The notes under the pieces were generated by a model, which ran no database searches, was not told the DNA's origin, and was given only the letters and a program-made list of their open reading frames with translations. This document shows positions 1 to 6,158 of a stretch of DNA of 7,601 bases, piece after piece (the stretch's first letter is position 1; each line of letters starts with the position of its first letter). Both the position numbers and the translations under genes were made by a program. The stretch is from contig JANWHL010000288.1 in NCBI GenBank assembly GCA_025450405.1, forward strand, positions 1 through 7,601, written 5' to 3'. This DNA comes from Ktedonobacterales bacterium. Lineage in GTDB: Bacteria; Chloroflexota; Ktedonobacteria; Ktedonobacterales; JADMIN01.

Positions 1-90
1 CTGCTGGGTAACGACGGTCAGGCGATCGGCGACGTCCAGGGGGCGGATGAGTTCGTCAGCGATGATGAGGTGGTCAGCGATCAGGACCAC
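1..90 (-). CDS. Possible N-terminal fragment of an unknown gene at the window edge
   Basis: Read on the minus strand, a GTG at 88-90 opens a frame that stays open for 30 codons to the window edge and begins VVLIADHLIIADELIRPLDV, a plausible amphipathic start. An in-frame TAG lies two codons upstream, so the gene could not start earlier. No convincing Shine-Dalgarno precedes it, and there is little room for a promoter before the hairpin at 127-162. The opposite reading is nearly as good: the plus strand is open from base 1 to a TAG at 100-102 (ending DQDHPLP), which would be the C-terminus of a gene convergent with the acetyltransferase and followed by that hairpin. I slightly prefer the minus reading because the plus reading resembles the D/G/Q-rich antisense shadows of the other genes here. 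Function is unknown. Confidence 0.3.
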   Translation of the reverse strand, partial: MVLIADHLIIADELIRPLDVADRLTVVTQQ

Positions 91-126
91 CCACTACCCT
101 AGCGGTGTCCGGTGAGCGGACGTTCG

Positions 127-162
127 GAGGCCGGGCGGGCACCATCGTGCCCGCCCGGCTTC
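127..162. terminator. Strong GC-rich hairpin, possible bidirectional terminator
   Basis: The arms at 130-142 (GCCGGGCGGGCAC) and 147-159 are perfect reverse complements over 13 bases around a CATC loop. Three more outer pairs, one of them G-U, extend the stem to 127/162. There is no U-tract on either side, so it is not a textbook intrinsic terminator. It lies 60 bases beyond the acetyltransferase stop (minus strand) and 25 bases beyond a plus-strand stop at 102, as expected for a shared terminator. Confidence 0.45.
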
Positions 163-221
163 GCTGTCCCGGTCAGTATCGCCCGATATCGCCACGACGG
201 CCCCGCTCGGGCGAGCCGGCA

Positions 222-1208
222 TCAGAGGACCATGCCGAGCGAGTGCATTTCCAGGCGTTGCTCGAATCCCACCGCGAGCGCCGCGTCCAGCAGGGGTTGC
301 TCCCAGGTCGGGATCGAGACCTGGATGGCCCCGCGTGGCGAGACCGCGCGGACGCTCTGGAGGGTCCGCGCGACGAGGTAGGGTCCAATCGCCGCATGCG
401 CGGGATCGAGGAAGAGCTCGCACTGGTTTACGCCGCGCCGGCGGGCTTCGTAGGTGATCAGGCCCGCGACCTCGCGCGGCGAGTCGGCGACAACGGCCGC
501 TTTCTCGGGATGGGAGCCGGAGAGCGCGACGACCAGGCGGAACGGAATCCGCAGTGGCAACGGCACCTTGAGCTCAGCCGCGTCGACCGGCCGAAACCGC
601 TGAACGGGCGCCGGCGTGATGCGCGAGGTGAGGGCAAAGGTCTGACGCCAGTCGAACAGTGGCAGGCGGTTCGCGTGATAGCCGCTGGGGAGCGCGGGCG
701 TCTGGGGAGCTTCGGCGCGGGTATATTCGAGCTCCGTGCTGGTGTTGAAGTGCTCGAAACCGAGGCGGCGATAGAGTTCATAGGCGGGCACATTGCCGGC
801 GATGACGTCGAGGACGACGTTCTTGCCGCCGCGCTCGCGGGCCCGCGCGATGGCCGCCTCCACCAGCAGGCGCGCCAGCCCGCGCCGGCGGTAGGCCGGC
901 AAGACGGCCACGTTGCCGATCGTCCAGGTGCCCCCCATGCCGAGGCGCGAGACGTTGACCAGGCCGACGGGCTTGCCGTCTTCCTCCCAGATGAATCCCC
1001 CAAAGGCGTCGCGCAGACTCGACGAGACGAGCGCGAGGGGCACGAGGAGGAATCCCAGCCGCTTGGCGCTGCGCATCATGTCCACAATCGCCTGAGCCTC
1101 ATCGCGTGTGAGGCTCCATTCGGGGTTCTCGGGGTATTGAAACGCGGCGGGAAGCAGGTTCGCCACCACATCGGTGTCCGCGGGCAAACGCATCGTGCGG
1201 ATCGGCAT
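222..1208 (-). CDS. Tandem GNAT-fold N-acetyltransferase
   Basis: A 328-residue protein of the GNAT superfamily, which transfers an acetyl group from acetyl-CoA to an amine; the substrate cannot be told from sequence. The N-terminal domain (about 1-165) carries the full acetyl-CoA signature: the beta4/alpha3 segment IGNVAVLPAYRRRGLARLL (97-115) with the pyrophosphate loop R107-x-x-G110-x-A112, then the motif B segment NVPAYELYRRLGF (139-151). The C-terminal half (about 205-328) looks like a second, degenerate GNAT fold. It has a beta-strand/'LFLDPAHAAIG' helix region (265-275) and a closing 'LAVGF...M' segment (311-322), but no pyrophosphate loop. The length is about twice that of a single GNAT domain and fits known tandem GNAT proteins. 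The ATG at 1208 is supported by AGGAGG (1219-1214) five bases upstream. It sits alone, with 258 bases to the upstream gene. Family is secure, substrate unknown. Confidence 0.9.
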   Translation of the reverse strand: MPIRTMRLPADTDVVANLLPAAFQYPENPEWSLTRDEAQAIVDMMRSAKRLGFLLVPLALVSSSLRDAFGGFIWEEDGKPVGLVNVSRLGMGGTWTIGNVAVLPAYRRRGLARLLVEAAIARARERGGKNVVLDVIAGNVPAYELYRRLGFEHFNTSTELEYTRAEAPQTPALPSGYHANRLPLFDWRQTFALTSRITPAPVQRFRPVDAAELKVPLPLRIPFRLVVALSGSHPEKAAVVADSPREVAGLITYEARRRGVNQCELFLDPAHAAIGPYLVARTLQSVRAVSPRGAIQVSIPTWEQPLLDAALAVGFEQRLEMHSLGMVL

Positions 1209-1372
1209 TGCCTCCTCCTCTGGCGACAGGCGCGCGGGACGTCTCCATCCGCGACACCTGAGCCGGGCGCCTCCTCCCTTACTCTATCATGGGGCTCCAA
1301 GCCGCACAGCGCGCCAGCGTTCGAGGGGATCAAGCTCGGTGGGGCCGCCACGCGACGCCAGGGACAATGAAG

Positions 1373-1423
1373 GGACGGGGCGGCAACGCCCGCTCGCGCG
1401 GGTCGCGCCGCCTCGCCCCGTTC
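1373..1423 (-). terminator. Nested hairpin downstream of the VOC gene
   Basis: Bases 1373-1383 pair with 1413-1423 (core ACGGGGCG at 1375-1382 with CGCCCCGT at 1414-1421, flanked by wobble pairs). Inside, CCCGC (1389-1393) pairs with GCGGG (1398-1402) across a four-base loop. It lies 44 bases past the stop of the minus-strand VOC gene and could end its transcript. There is no U-run, so this is a tentative call in GC-rich DNA where such stems arise easily. Confidence 0.33.
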
Positions 1424-1466
1424 TGGTTCGTGGCGTCTGGTGTCGTGGGGACGGGAGAGCGACCGG

Positions 1467-1853
1467 TCAGCCCTGCTGTGGCTGGCCGTTGAAGAGCCCG
1501 ATCTTGTTGCCGGTCAGGTCGGTGAATACGGCGAACCACCCGATGTGTGGGATCTCTGTGCGCGGCGTCAGGACCGTGCCGCCTTGCGCCGTCACCTTCG
1601 CTAGGTCGCCGTCGATGTCGTCGCTCCCAAGGTAGATCAGCACTTCGCCGGGTTTGTATTGGACGTTCTGCTCATTGGGCGTGTCGTTGATCGTCACGAA
1701 GCCGCCCGCCGGACCCGACCCGGCGTTGAACATGACATAGTTGTAGGTCTCGTCGGTCTGTAGCTCCCAGCCGAAGACATCCGCGTAGAACTTGCTGGCT
1801 GCCTGGGTGTCCCGCGCCGGGATCTCGAGGTGGACGACGGGATGGTTGGGCAT
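1467..1853 (-). CDS. VOC (glyoxalase/bleomycin-resistance fold) family protein
   Basis: A 128-residue single-domain protein of the vicinal oxygen chelate superfamily, made of paired beta-alpha-beta-beta-beta modules. Module one is VVHLEIPARDTQAASKFYADVFGW (6-29), the typical 'I-P-v-D...FY..vFGW' opening, followed by a glycine-rich turn GSGPAGGFV (45-53). Module two runs from VLIYLGSDDIDGDLAKVTAQGG (71-92) to the closing GWFAVFTDLTGNKIGLFNG (105-123). H8 sits at the first metal-ligand position of the fold, but the usual glutamate near the last strand is not evident (GLFNG), so metal use and activity are uncertain. Such proteins range from glyoxalase-like enzymes and antibiotic-binding proteins to orphans; this one most resembles the 'FGW' subgroup of unknown substrate. 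AGGAGG (1866-1861) lies seven bases before the ATG. A near-consensus promoter upstream implies independent transcription. Confidence 0.9.
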   Translation of the reverse strand: MPNHPVVHLEIPARDTQAASKFYADVFGWELQTDETYNYVMFNAGSGPAGGFVTINDTPNEQNVQYKPGEVLIYLGSDDIDGDLAKVTAQGGTVLTPRTEIPHIGWFAVFTDLTGNKIGLFNGQPQQG

Positions 1854-1912
1854 GCGCGGTCCTCCTGTGGTGTGGGGGTAGGGAGAGGTGGGTTTTTGCG
1901 CGCGCAGGGGAG

Positions 1913-1941
1913 AGTATAGGGCAGATGTTCCAGGTTGACAA
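1913..1941 (-). promoter_or_regulatory. Sigma70-type promoter for the VOC gene
   Basis: On the minus strand TTGTCA (1941-1936) and TATACT (1918-1913) are separated by exactly 17 bases. Each hexamer matches the housekeeping consensus at five of six positions. The start of transcription should fall near 1906, leaving an untranslated leader of about 50 bases that carries the AGGAGG of the VOC gene. It lies between the stop of the upstream fusion gene and the VOC start, and is the best promoter in the window. Confidence 0.62.
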
Positions 1942-1979
1942 CCCCGGCCGTCATTCGGGCTAGCGGCCGTCGCGGGGGC

Positions 1980-3326
1980 TCACACCCCACCGGCCCGCGT
2001 GCTCATGTCCGCGGCCAGGCGGCGATAGGCGACGGCCGCACCGCGCCAGGGCAGCGGCAGCCGGGCCCAGACTCCGCGCGGGGGGTGACGGCGCGCGGTG
2101 TCGATGCGGAACTCGTAGGGGATGGGGACGGGGAGCTCGCGGATGCCGCGCGCGGCCAGGAGTCGCCGCGCGGTCTCAAGTGTCGCTGGGTTGGCCTCAT
2201 TCGGCCGCCACTGGGTCAGCGCGTAGCCCAGCGGACGCACGCCGCCGCCCGTGAGCGCGCGCATGGCATCGGCCACATCGGGGAGCCAACCCAGGTCGCC
2301 GGCCTCCGCAAGCGCGGCGGTGGTGGTGGGGATCAGCACATCGTGCGCGGCGGCGAGTCCCGCCCGCACGGCGCGCGACATGCCGGGCGGGGTGTCGAGC
2401 AGCATCCAATCGAATCCACCAGGCGCTCCCTGGTTACGCGGCGCGACCTCGGGCTCGTGGAGGTCCACCGCGAATTGCAGCTCGACCTTGGGGAGCAGCG
2501 ACATGCTGACACTGGTGGGTCGCGCCTCGGGGTGGGAGGGGATGATCCAGAGGCTGGGGTGGGGTGTCGCACGTGTGAGCTGCGCCAGCGTGGCGCGTCG
2601 GGCGAAATAGTGGGTGAGGGTGGGGCCATCCACCGGGCGATCCCCCAGGACGAGGCGGGTCAGGTGCGCGCGGGGATCGAGATCCACCACCAGCACGCGG
2701 TGGCCGCGCTCCGCCAGGCGCCGGGCGAGATAGAAGGCGGTAGTCGTCTTGCCCGTGCCCTCGCGCTGGTTGGCAATCGCCAGGACGCGTGTCTGGTGGG
2801 GGTCGCGACGAGCGATGGCGCCGGTGTGCAGCAGATAATCGGGCGCGATAGCCGGCGCGGGGAAGCCCTCGGGGCGTGTGCCGCGCACATAGGTGATGTA
2901 GCGGATCAGTTGGTCGCCCTGGATCAGGCGCAGGCGCGGAGCGCGCGCGGACTCATCGTAGGCGCCCTGGCTGAAGACACTGGTGGTGACGAGATAGCCG
3001 AGCGTGCCGCCGATCGCTGGCAGCGCGCCGAGGAAGCGGCGGACCGTCGCGGTATCCACGCTATCGAGCGGAAGGCGCCGCAACGCGAGGGCATGGGCGA
3101 CGGCTGGCCCGGATGGCTCGCCGAGGTAGAGCTCCATGCCGGCCTCCTGGCGGAAGCCGGCGGCCGCGACGGGGACTGGGGTGTAGCCCGCGCGGGCGAA
3201 GACGTAGGCGATGAACTCCTCGAAGTCGGCGGGGCTGAGGGCCAGCATGCCCTCGACGCTGGGCCGCTCGAAGAGCTGGCGGACGAGATCCTTCAGCACG
3301 CCGGTGGAGACGGCCGGCTGAGGCAT
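1980..3326 (-). CDS. Mrr-like endonuclease-fold domain fused to a ParA/Soj-type ATPase
   Basis: A 448-residue two-domain protein. Residues about 28-145 resemble the Mrr/restriction endonuclease family: LSPADFEEFIAYVFARAGY (30-48), a beta-strand region EAGMELYLG (61-69), ALALRR (79-84), then GYLVTTSVFSQGAYDESA (110-127) and LRLIQGDQLIRYI (132-144). The family's catalytic D...QxK positions appear as E65 and A81-L-R83, so cleavage is doubtful. Residues about 180-448 are a ParA/MinD-class P-loop ATPase: Walker A ANQREGTGKTTT (185-196), A' segment VLVVDLDPRAHLT (211-223), Walker B FDWMLLDTPPG (305-315), and a Soj-like C-terminus with AVAYRRLAADM. The usual NQKGGVGKTT has become NQREGTGKTT, so the signature lysine is R188. 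Catalytic P-loop K193 is intact. AAGGAG (3339-3334) precedes the ATG by seven bases. No parB or parS is visible nearby. The role is open: DNA-guided partition-like positioning, nucleic-acid sensing or defence are inferences only. Domain calls are firm for ParA and good for Mrr. Confidence 0.88.
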   Translation of the reverse strand: MPQPAVSTGVLKDLVRQLFERPSVEGMLALSPADFEEFIAYVFARAGYTPVPVAAAGFRQEAGMELYLGEPSGPAVAHALALRRLPLDSVDTATVRRFLGALPAIGGTLGYLVTTSVFSQGAYDESARAPRLRLIQGDQLIRYITYVRGTRPEGFPAPAIAPDYLLHTGAIARRDPHQTRVLAIANQREGTGKTTTAFYLARRLAERGHRVLVVDLDPRAHLTRLVLGDRPVDGPTLTHYFARRATLAQLTRATPHPSLWIIPSHPEARPTSVSMSLLPKVELQFAVDLHEPEVAPRNQGAPGGFDWMLLDTPPGMSRAVRAGLAAAHDVLIPTTTAALAEAGDLGWLPDVADAMRALTGGGVRPLGYALTQWRPNEANPATLETARRLLAARGIRELPVPIPYEFRIDTARRHPPRGVWARLPLPWRGAAVAYRRLAADMSTRAGGV

Positions 3327-3430
3327 GGCGCGACTCCTTAACGTGGCGGCTGGAGTGCCGGGTATGGCGGGACCAGGCTATGCGAGGACCGCGGACATAG
3401 CGGCGACCCACCGCGCCCGAGGCCGGGGCC

Positions 3431-3459
3431 ACTATAGCAGACACGCGCCGCGCCCGCAA
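3431..3459 (-). promoter_or_regulatory. Candidate promoter for the Mrr-like/ParA gene
   Basis: On the minus strand TTGCGG (3459-3454) and TATAGT (3436-3431) are 17 bases apart. The -10 box matches five of six consensus bases; the -35 keeps only the TTG core. TATAGT stands out as an AT-rich patch in very GC-rich DNA. Transcription would begin near 3424, giving a leader of about 100 bases. Confidence 0.45.
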
Positions 3460-3544
3460 GGGCGGCCCGCGCCGCGCGGTGGCTAGCGGCACCATGTTCC
3501 GCGTGGCATACTCCGTGGAGAGCAGCGCGGCCAGAGGGACCAGC

Positions 3545-4459
3545 ATGACCATGGGGAGTGACGAACAGGCGGCTCCATCGGGCACGCCCACACCAGAGCC
3601 GGGCGACTTCGAGGCCGAGGTGAGCGGTGTCGCCCCGGACGCTGGTGCCGATGGCGCCGAGTGGGACAGCCAGGGTCCCGACGAGCGCCACGGCGAGCGC
3701 GGCACCGCGGGGGACCACGGGCTTTTGCGGCCGCGGCTCTCGCGCCAGGGGCGGGCGATCCGGCTGGGCACGGCGGTGGGGGCGGTGCTGCTCGCGCTGG
3801 TAATCGTACTGGGGGGCGTGCCCGCCGCGCGCGACGCGGCTCAGGGGTGGCTGAGCCGGTTCGTGCCCACGCCAACCGCGGAAACGTTTACGCGCGCGGA
3901 AATCACCATTCAGCCGGAGCCGCCGGCGGTCTGGGCCGAGCTCGAGGGGCACCCACTGCGCCTGCCCAGTCTGGCGGCCGGGGCGGCGTGTCCCGGCACG
4001 CCGGCCAGCGCCTTCTCGCCCGAGTATGGAATCGGTCAGGGGATCGGCCATGAGGGGAGCAGCCAGGTCTATCTCGTCGCTCCCGGTGCCGCCAACGGGC
4101 AATTGCGCTACGTGCCGGGGGGCGTATTCAGCGCGGCCAGCGATTGGGGTGGCGCGAGTGTGCTCTGGGCGATCCGCTTGGATTACGGTGGGCCGATCAT
4201 CGTGCGGGGACGGCAGATCGACGGCCCCGGCCAGTTGCGCTTCAATGGCGGTGTGGACGAGCCCCAGACCGCGCCGCTACTGCCCGACGAGCCGCTGTTG
4301 CCGGAGCTGCGGTTGGTGGCGCACCAAAACCTCGAAGGGGTGCCCTGGAGCGGCCAAATCGCCCTCACGCGGCTCCGCGCGCCGGGATGCTACGCGTACC
4401 AGATCGATGGCCTCACGTTCAGCGGCGTGATCGTCTTCCTGGCGCTGCCAGCCGCGTGA
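3545..4459 (+). CDS. Single-pass membrane protein with acidic cytoplasmic tail, unknown function
   Basis: A 304-residue protein of no family I can name. Residues 1-60 are low-complexity and rich in D, E, G and P. A basic stretch RPRLSRQGRAIR (62-73) precedes a hydrophobic helix (about 74-92), so the positive-inside rule puts the tail in the cytoplasm and residues after 95 outside. The outer part (about 115-304) looks all-beta and ends in PGCYAYQIDGLTFSGVIVF (280-298), a terminal strand pair like those closing secreted beta-sandwich proteins of GC-rich Gram-positives and Chloroflexota. Its two cysteines, C149 and C282, could form a disulphide. I chose the ATG at 3545 because AGAGGGA (3533-3539) lies five bases before it. 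A GTG at 3479 is in frame but has no comparable ribosome site, and a second ATG at 3551 is possible. It is divergent from the Mrr-like/ParA gene and converges on the esterase gene with 13 bases between stops. Confidence 0.75.
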   Translation: MTMGSDEQAAPSGTPTPEPGDFEAEVSGVAPDAGADGAEWDSQGPDERHGERGTAGDHGLLRPRLSRQGRAIRLGTAVGAVLLALVIVLGGVPAARDAAQGWLSRFVPTPTAETFTRAEITIQPEPPAVWAELEGHPLRLPSLAAGAACPGTPASAFSPEYGIGQGIGHEGSSQVYLVAPGAANGQLRYVPGGVFSAASDWGGASVLWAIRLDYGGPIIVRGRQIDGPGQLRFNGGVDEPQTAPLLPDEPLLPELRLVAHQNLEGVPWSGQIALTRLRAPGCYAYQIDGLTFSGVIVFLALPAA

Positions 4460-4472
4460 GCGATATGCGGCG

Positions 4473-5357
4473 TCATGTGTCCCCGAGATACAGTCGTAGA
4501 AAGGCCACCGTGGGTGGCCAGGCAACGCTGGTGTAGTCCAGGGCGTGACGCGTGCCGGGGATGATGTCGAGCTCGTAGGGGACGCCGGCCGTGCGCAGGC
4601 GGTCCGCCATCTCCTGGGCCTGGGCAAGCGGGATGACCTCCTGGTCGCTATTGGCCAGGAAGATCGGCGGATCGCTCGGGTCCACGTCGCTGGTGGGCGA
4701 GGCGGCGGCATAGCGGTTGGGACAGGCGGTCGGGTCGCAGCCGATGTAGTGCTCGACCTCATCGAAGCGGCTGTCGTGGGTACAGCCGGCGGGCGCGCAG
4801 GTGGTGGCCGCTCGCGCGAGCGCGGCCAGATCGGTTGGTGCCGACCACGAGACGGCGGCGCGCACGCGTGTGCCGGTGTCGAGCGGTCCGGCGCCCTCGA
4901 CGGCCGCGAGCAGCGCCAGGTTGGCTCCGGCTGAGTCGCCCACCAGGGCGAGGCGCGCCGGATCGATCGCGTAGTTTCCGGCATGGGCGCGCACCCAGCT
5001 GATCGCCGCCCGCACGTCCTCGATCTCCGCTGGGTAGGGCGACGGGGCGTCCAGGCGGTAGTTGATCGAAAAGGCGACCCAGCCCAGCTGGGCGATCTCC
5101 CGCGCCTCCGGCCCCCAGAAGCGCTTGTCGCCCTGGCTCCAGCCGCCGCCATGGATGAAGATGACGGCCGGGCGCGCTCCGGTCGTGCGCTGGGGAAGAT
5201 ACGCGTCCAGCCGGAGTGTCTCGCCGCCGGCCTGGGCATACGGGACGTCGCGGCGGATGGTGAGGCCGGCAGCTGTGGACGTGACGGGCGCGCCACAGGC
5301 GGCGAGCGCGAGCGGGACGTACAGCGCCGCCAGGAATGGCCAGGCGCGGCGGCGCAT
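4473..5357 (-). CDS. Lipoprotein alpha/beta-hydrolase (esterase, HGGGW type)
   Basis: A 294-residue exported esterase-like enzyme. The leader MRRRAWPFLAALYVPLALAAC has a basic n-region, a hydrophobic core and the lipobox LAAC, with C21 as the lipidated residue, so the enzyme should be membrane-anchored outside the cytoplasm. The hydrolase domain (about 35-292) carries the oxyanion motif HGGGW (69-73), the nucleophile elbow GDSAG with S142, the acid D238 in NSDQEVIP, and the catalytic H271 in GTRHALDY: a complete triad. It resembles the BD-FAE/carboxylesterase group acting on acyl esters; the substrate is not predictable. An insertion at about 185-213 holds four cysteines (C187, C192, C207, C212), probably two disulphides in a lid region. 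The ATG at 5357 is set by AAGGAG (5370-5365) at seven bases and by the leader; the frame stays open upstream, but that part overlaps the DinB gene. It follows DinB by 34 bases, likely one transcript. Confidence 0.92.
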   Translation of the reverse strand: MRRRAWPFLAALYVPLALAACGAPVTSTAAGLTIRRDVPYAQAGGETLRLDAYLPQRTTGARPAVIFIHGGGWSQGDKRFWGPEAREIAQLGWVAFSINYRLDAPSPYPAEIEDVRAAISWVRAHAGNYAIDPARLALVGDSAGANLALLAAVEGAGPLDTGTRVRAAVSWSAPTDLAALARAATTCAPAGCTHDSRFDEVEHYIGCDPTACPNRYAAASPTSDVDPSDPPIFLANSDQEVIPLAQAQEMADRLRTAGVPYELDIIPGTRHALDYTSVAWPPTVAFLRLYLGDT

Positions 5358-5391
5358 GGGGCAGCTCCTTGTGGTGAGGAGGTGGCGGCGC

Positions 5392-5934
5392 TCAGAGAGC
5401 GAATTCGGCGTGGATCCTATGCATGCCGAGCGCGAGCGAGACCTCGCCGCCGTGGTGCAGGTCGTGTTCAAGCACGTGCCAGACCACCCAGGCGCGCGGC
5501 ACGTCGACTGGCGTGCCATCCTCCTCGTCGGGAAAGGTTCGGCGCAAGTCGGCGGGAGTCCAGCGCGCCAGACGATCAGCCATAAATTGCCAGGTGTGGT
5601 CAAGGCCCTGAGCGAGCTCGGCTCCGGTTGGGACGGGCGCCCCCAGGGCTTGCGCGACCTCGTCCCGGCTCGCGTACGGCGCTCGCAGAGCCACTTCGTT
5701 CCAACGCGCGTACGCCTTCAGCGCCTCGCCGCCGACCTCGCCCAGAAACTCGGTGAACCAGAACACGCGGCATCCAACGATGTGCATGGCATTCTCGCCA
5801 ATGGAGCGCAGGTCCGGCGCGGCACGCAGCGCGAGCTGCTCGGCGGTGAGCGGCGCCAGCGCCGCTCTGAGGTGATCCTGGTAGGCGTTCCACGAGGTGG
5901 TGAACGTCGTGAGGATGAAGGTCTCGTCGGTCAT
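5392..5934 (-). CDS. DinB-family four-helix-bundle protein
   Basis: A 180-residue protein of the DinB/YfiT-like superfamily, four-helix bundles that hold a divalent metal through three histidines; some members are thiol-dependent S-transferases and many are uncharacterised. The three expected ligands are visible: H51 in ENAMHIVGCRVFW, and H157 and H161 in HVLEHDLHHGGEVSLAL. The downstream segment GGEVSLALGMH is the family's usual last helix. The ATG at 5934 was chosen because GGAG (5950-5947 region) lies nine bases upstream. Earlier in-frame ATGs exist, but the one at 5943 directly abuts the ribosome site and the one at 5991 has none. It is the first gene of an apparent two-gene unit with the lipoprotein esterase. 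Substrate unknown; despite the family name, no DNA-damage role should be assumed. Confidence 0.9.
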   Translation of the reverse strand: MTDETFILTTFTTSWNAYQDHLRAALAPLTAEQLALRAAPDLRSIGENAMHIVGCRVFWFTEFLGEVGGEALKAYARWNEVALRAPYASRDEVAQALGAPVPTGAELAQGLDHTWQFMADRLARWTPADLRRTFPDEEDGTPVDVPRAWVVWHVLEHDLHHGGEVSLALGMHRIHAEFAL

Positions 5935-6021
5935 CGATCTCATCTCCTGGTCGCAACTCGCGATTAGAACTTGCGTACTAGATGTTACCATGCGGACGGG
6001 CGTACCATCCAGGCATACGCG

Positions 6022-6048
6022 TTGTTCAGGGGTGATTGTTCAGGGGTG
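6022..6048. repeat. Perfect 13-base tandem direct repeat
   Basis: TTGTTCAGGGGTG occurs at 6022-6034 and again at 6036-6048, a period of 14 bases with a single A between. The copies are identical. A 14-base spacing is not an integral helical turn, so the copies would face somewhat different sides of the DNA. It could be a paired binding site for a regulator of either flanking gene, or a chance slippage duplication. A shorter echo, GTTCAGGG, occurs at 7099-7106 after the NAD(P)-binding gene. Confidence 0.75.
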
Positions 6049-6129
6049 TCCGCGGTCAATTCATCATGCTGGCATCGGTTGCGGCCTCAACGCGCGGCGA
6101 ACTCGGGACGTCCGTATGTTTTCTTCGCG

Positions 6130-6158
6130 GGCACAGGATGTGCCAGGCCTGATACGAT
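6130..6158 (+). promoter_or_regulatory. Palindrome GGCACA-N3-TGTGCC with a weak -10 box downstream
   Basis: GGCACA (6130-6135) and TGTGCC (6139-6144) form a perfect six-base inverted repeat around GGA. Eight bases on, TACGAT (6153-6158) matches four of six -10 bases. The palindrome sits where the -35 box would be, as an operator would, but no good -35 hexamer is present. This could control the NAD(P)-binding gene about 95 bases downstream. Tentative. Confidence 0.3.

Noticed and set aside
105..1370. Plus-strand open frame of 421 codons
   Set aside because: It lies opposite the acetyltransferase, reads as a D/G/R/Q-rich string with no domain, and has no ribosome site. It is an antisense shadow caused by high GC.
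1945..1970. Repeated CGGCCGT (1945-1951, 1964-1970) as a terminator or operator
   Set aside because: CGGCCG is self-complementary and common in GC-rich DNA; a six-base stem with a 13-base loop is weak.
1935..3341. Plus-strand open frame of 468 codons
   Set aside because: Antisense to the Mrr-like/ParA gene, whose motifs on the minus strand are unmistakable; the plus reading has no recognisable structure.
3479..3544. Upstream GTG start for the membrane protein
   Set aside because: No ribosome site at the GTG, while the ATG at 3545 has AGAGGGA at a good distance.
4503..4519. Inverted repeat GGCCACC-GTG-GGTGGCC as terminator of the membrane-protein gene
   Set aside because: It lies within the esterase coding sequence and has only seven pairs and no U-tract; coding constraint explains it as well.
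4277..5296. Minus-strand open frame of 339 codons overlapping the esterase
   Set aside because: Shifted-frame reading of the esterase gene, rich in R, P, S and T, with no motif.
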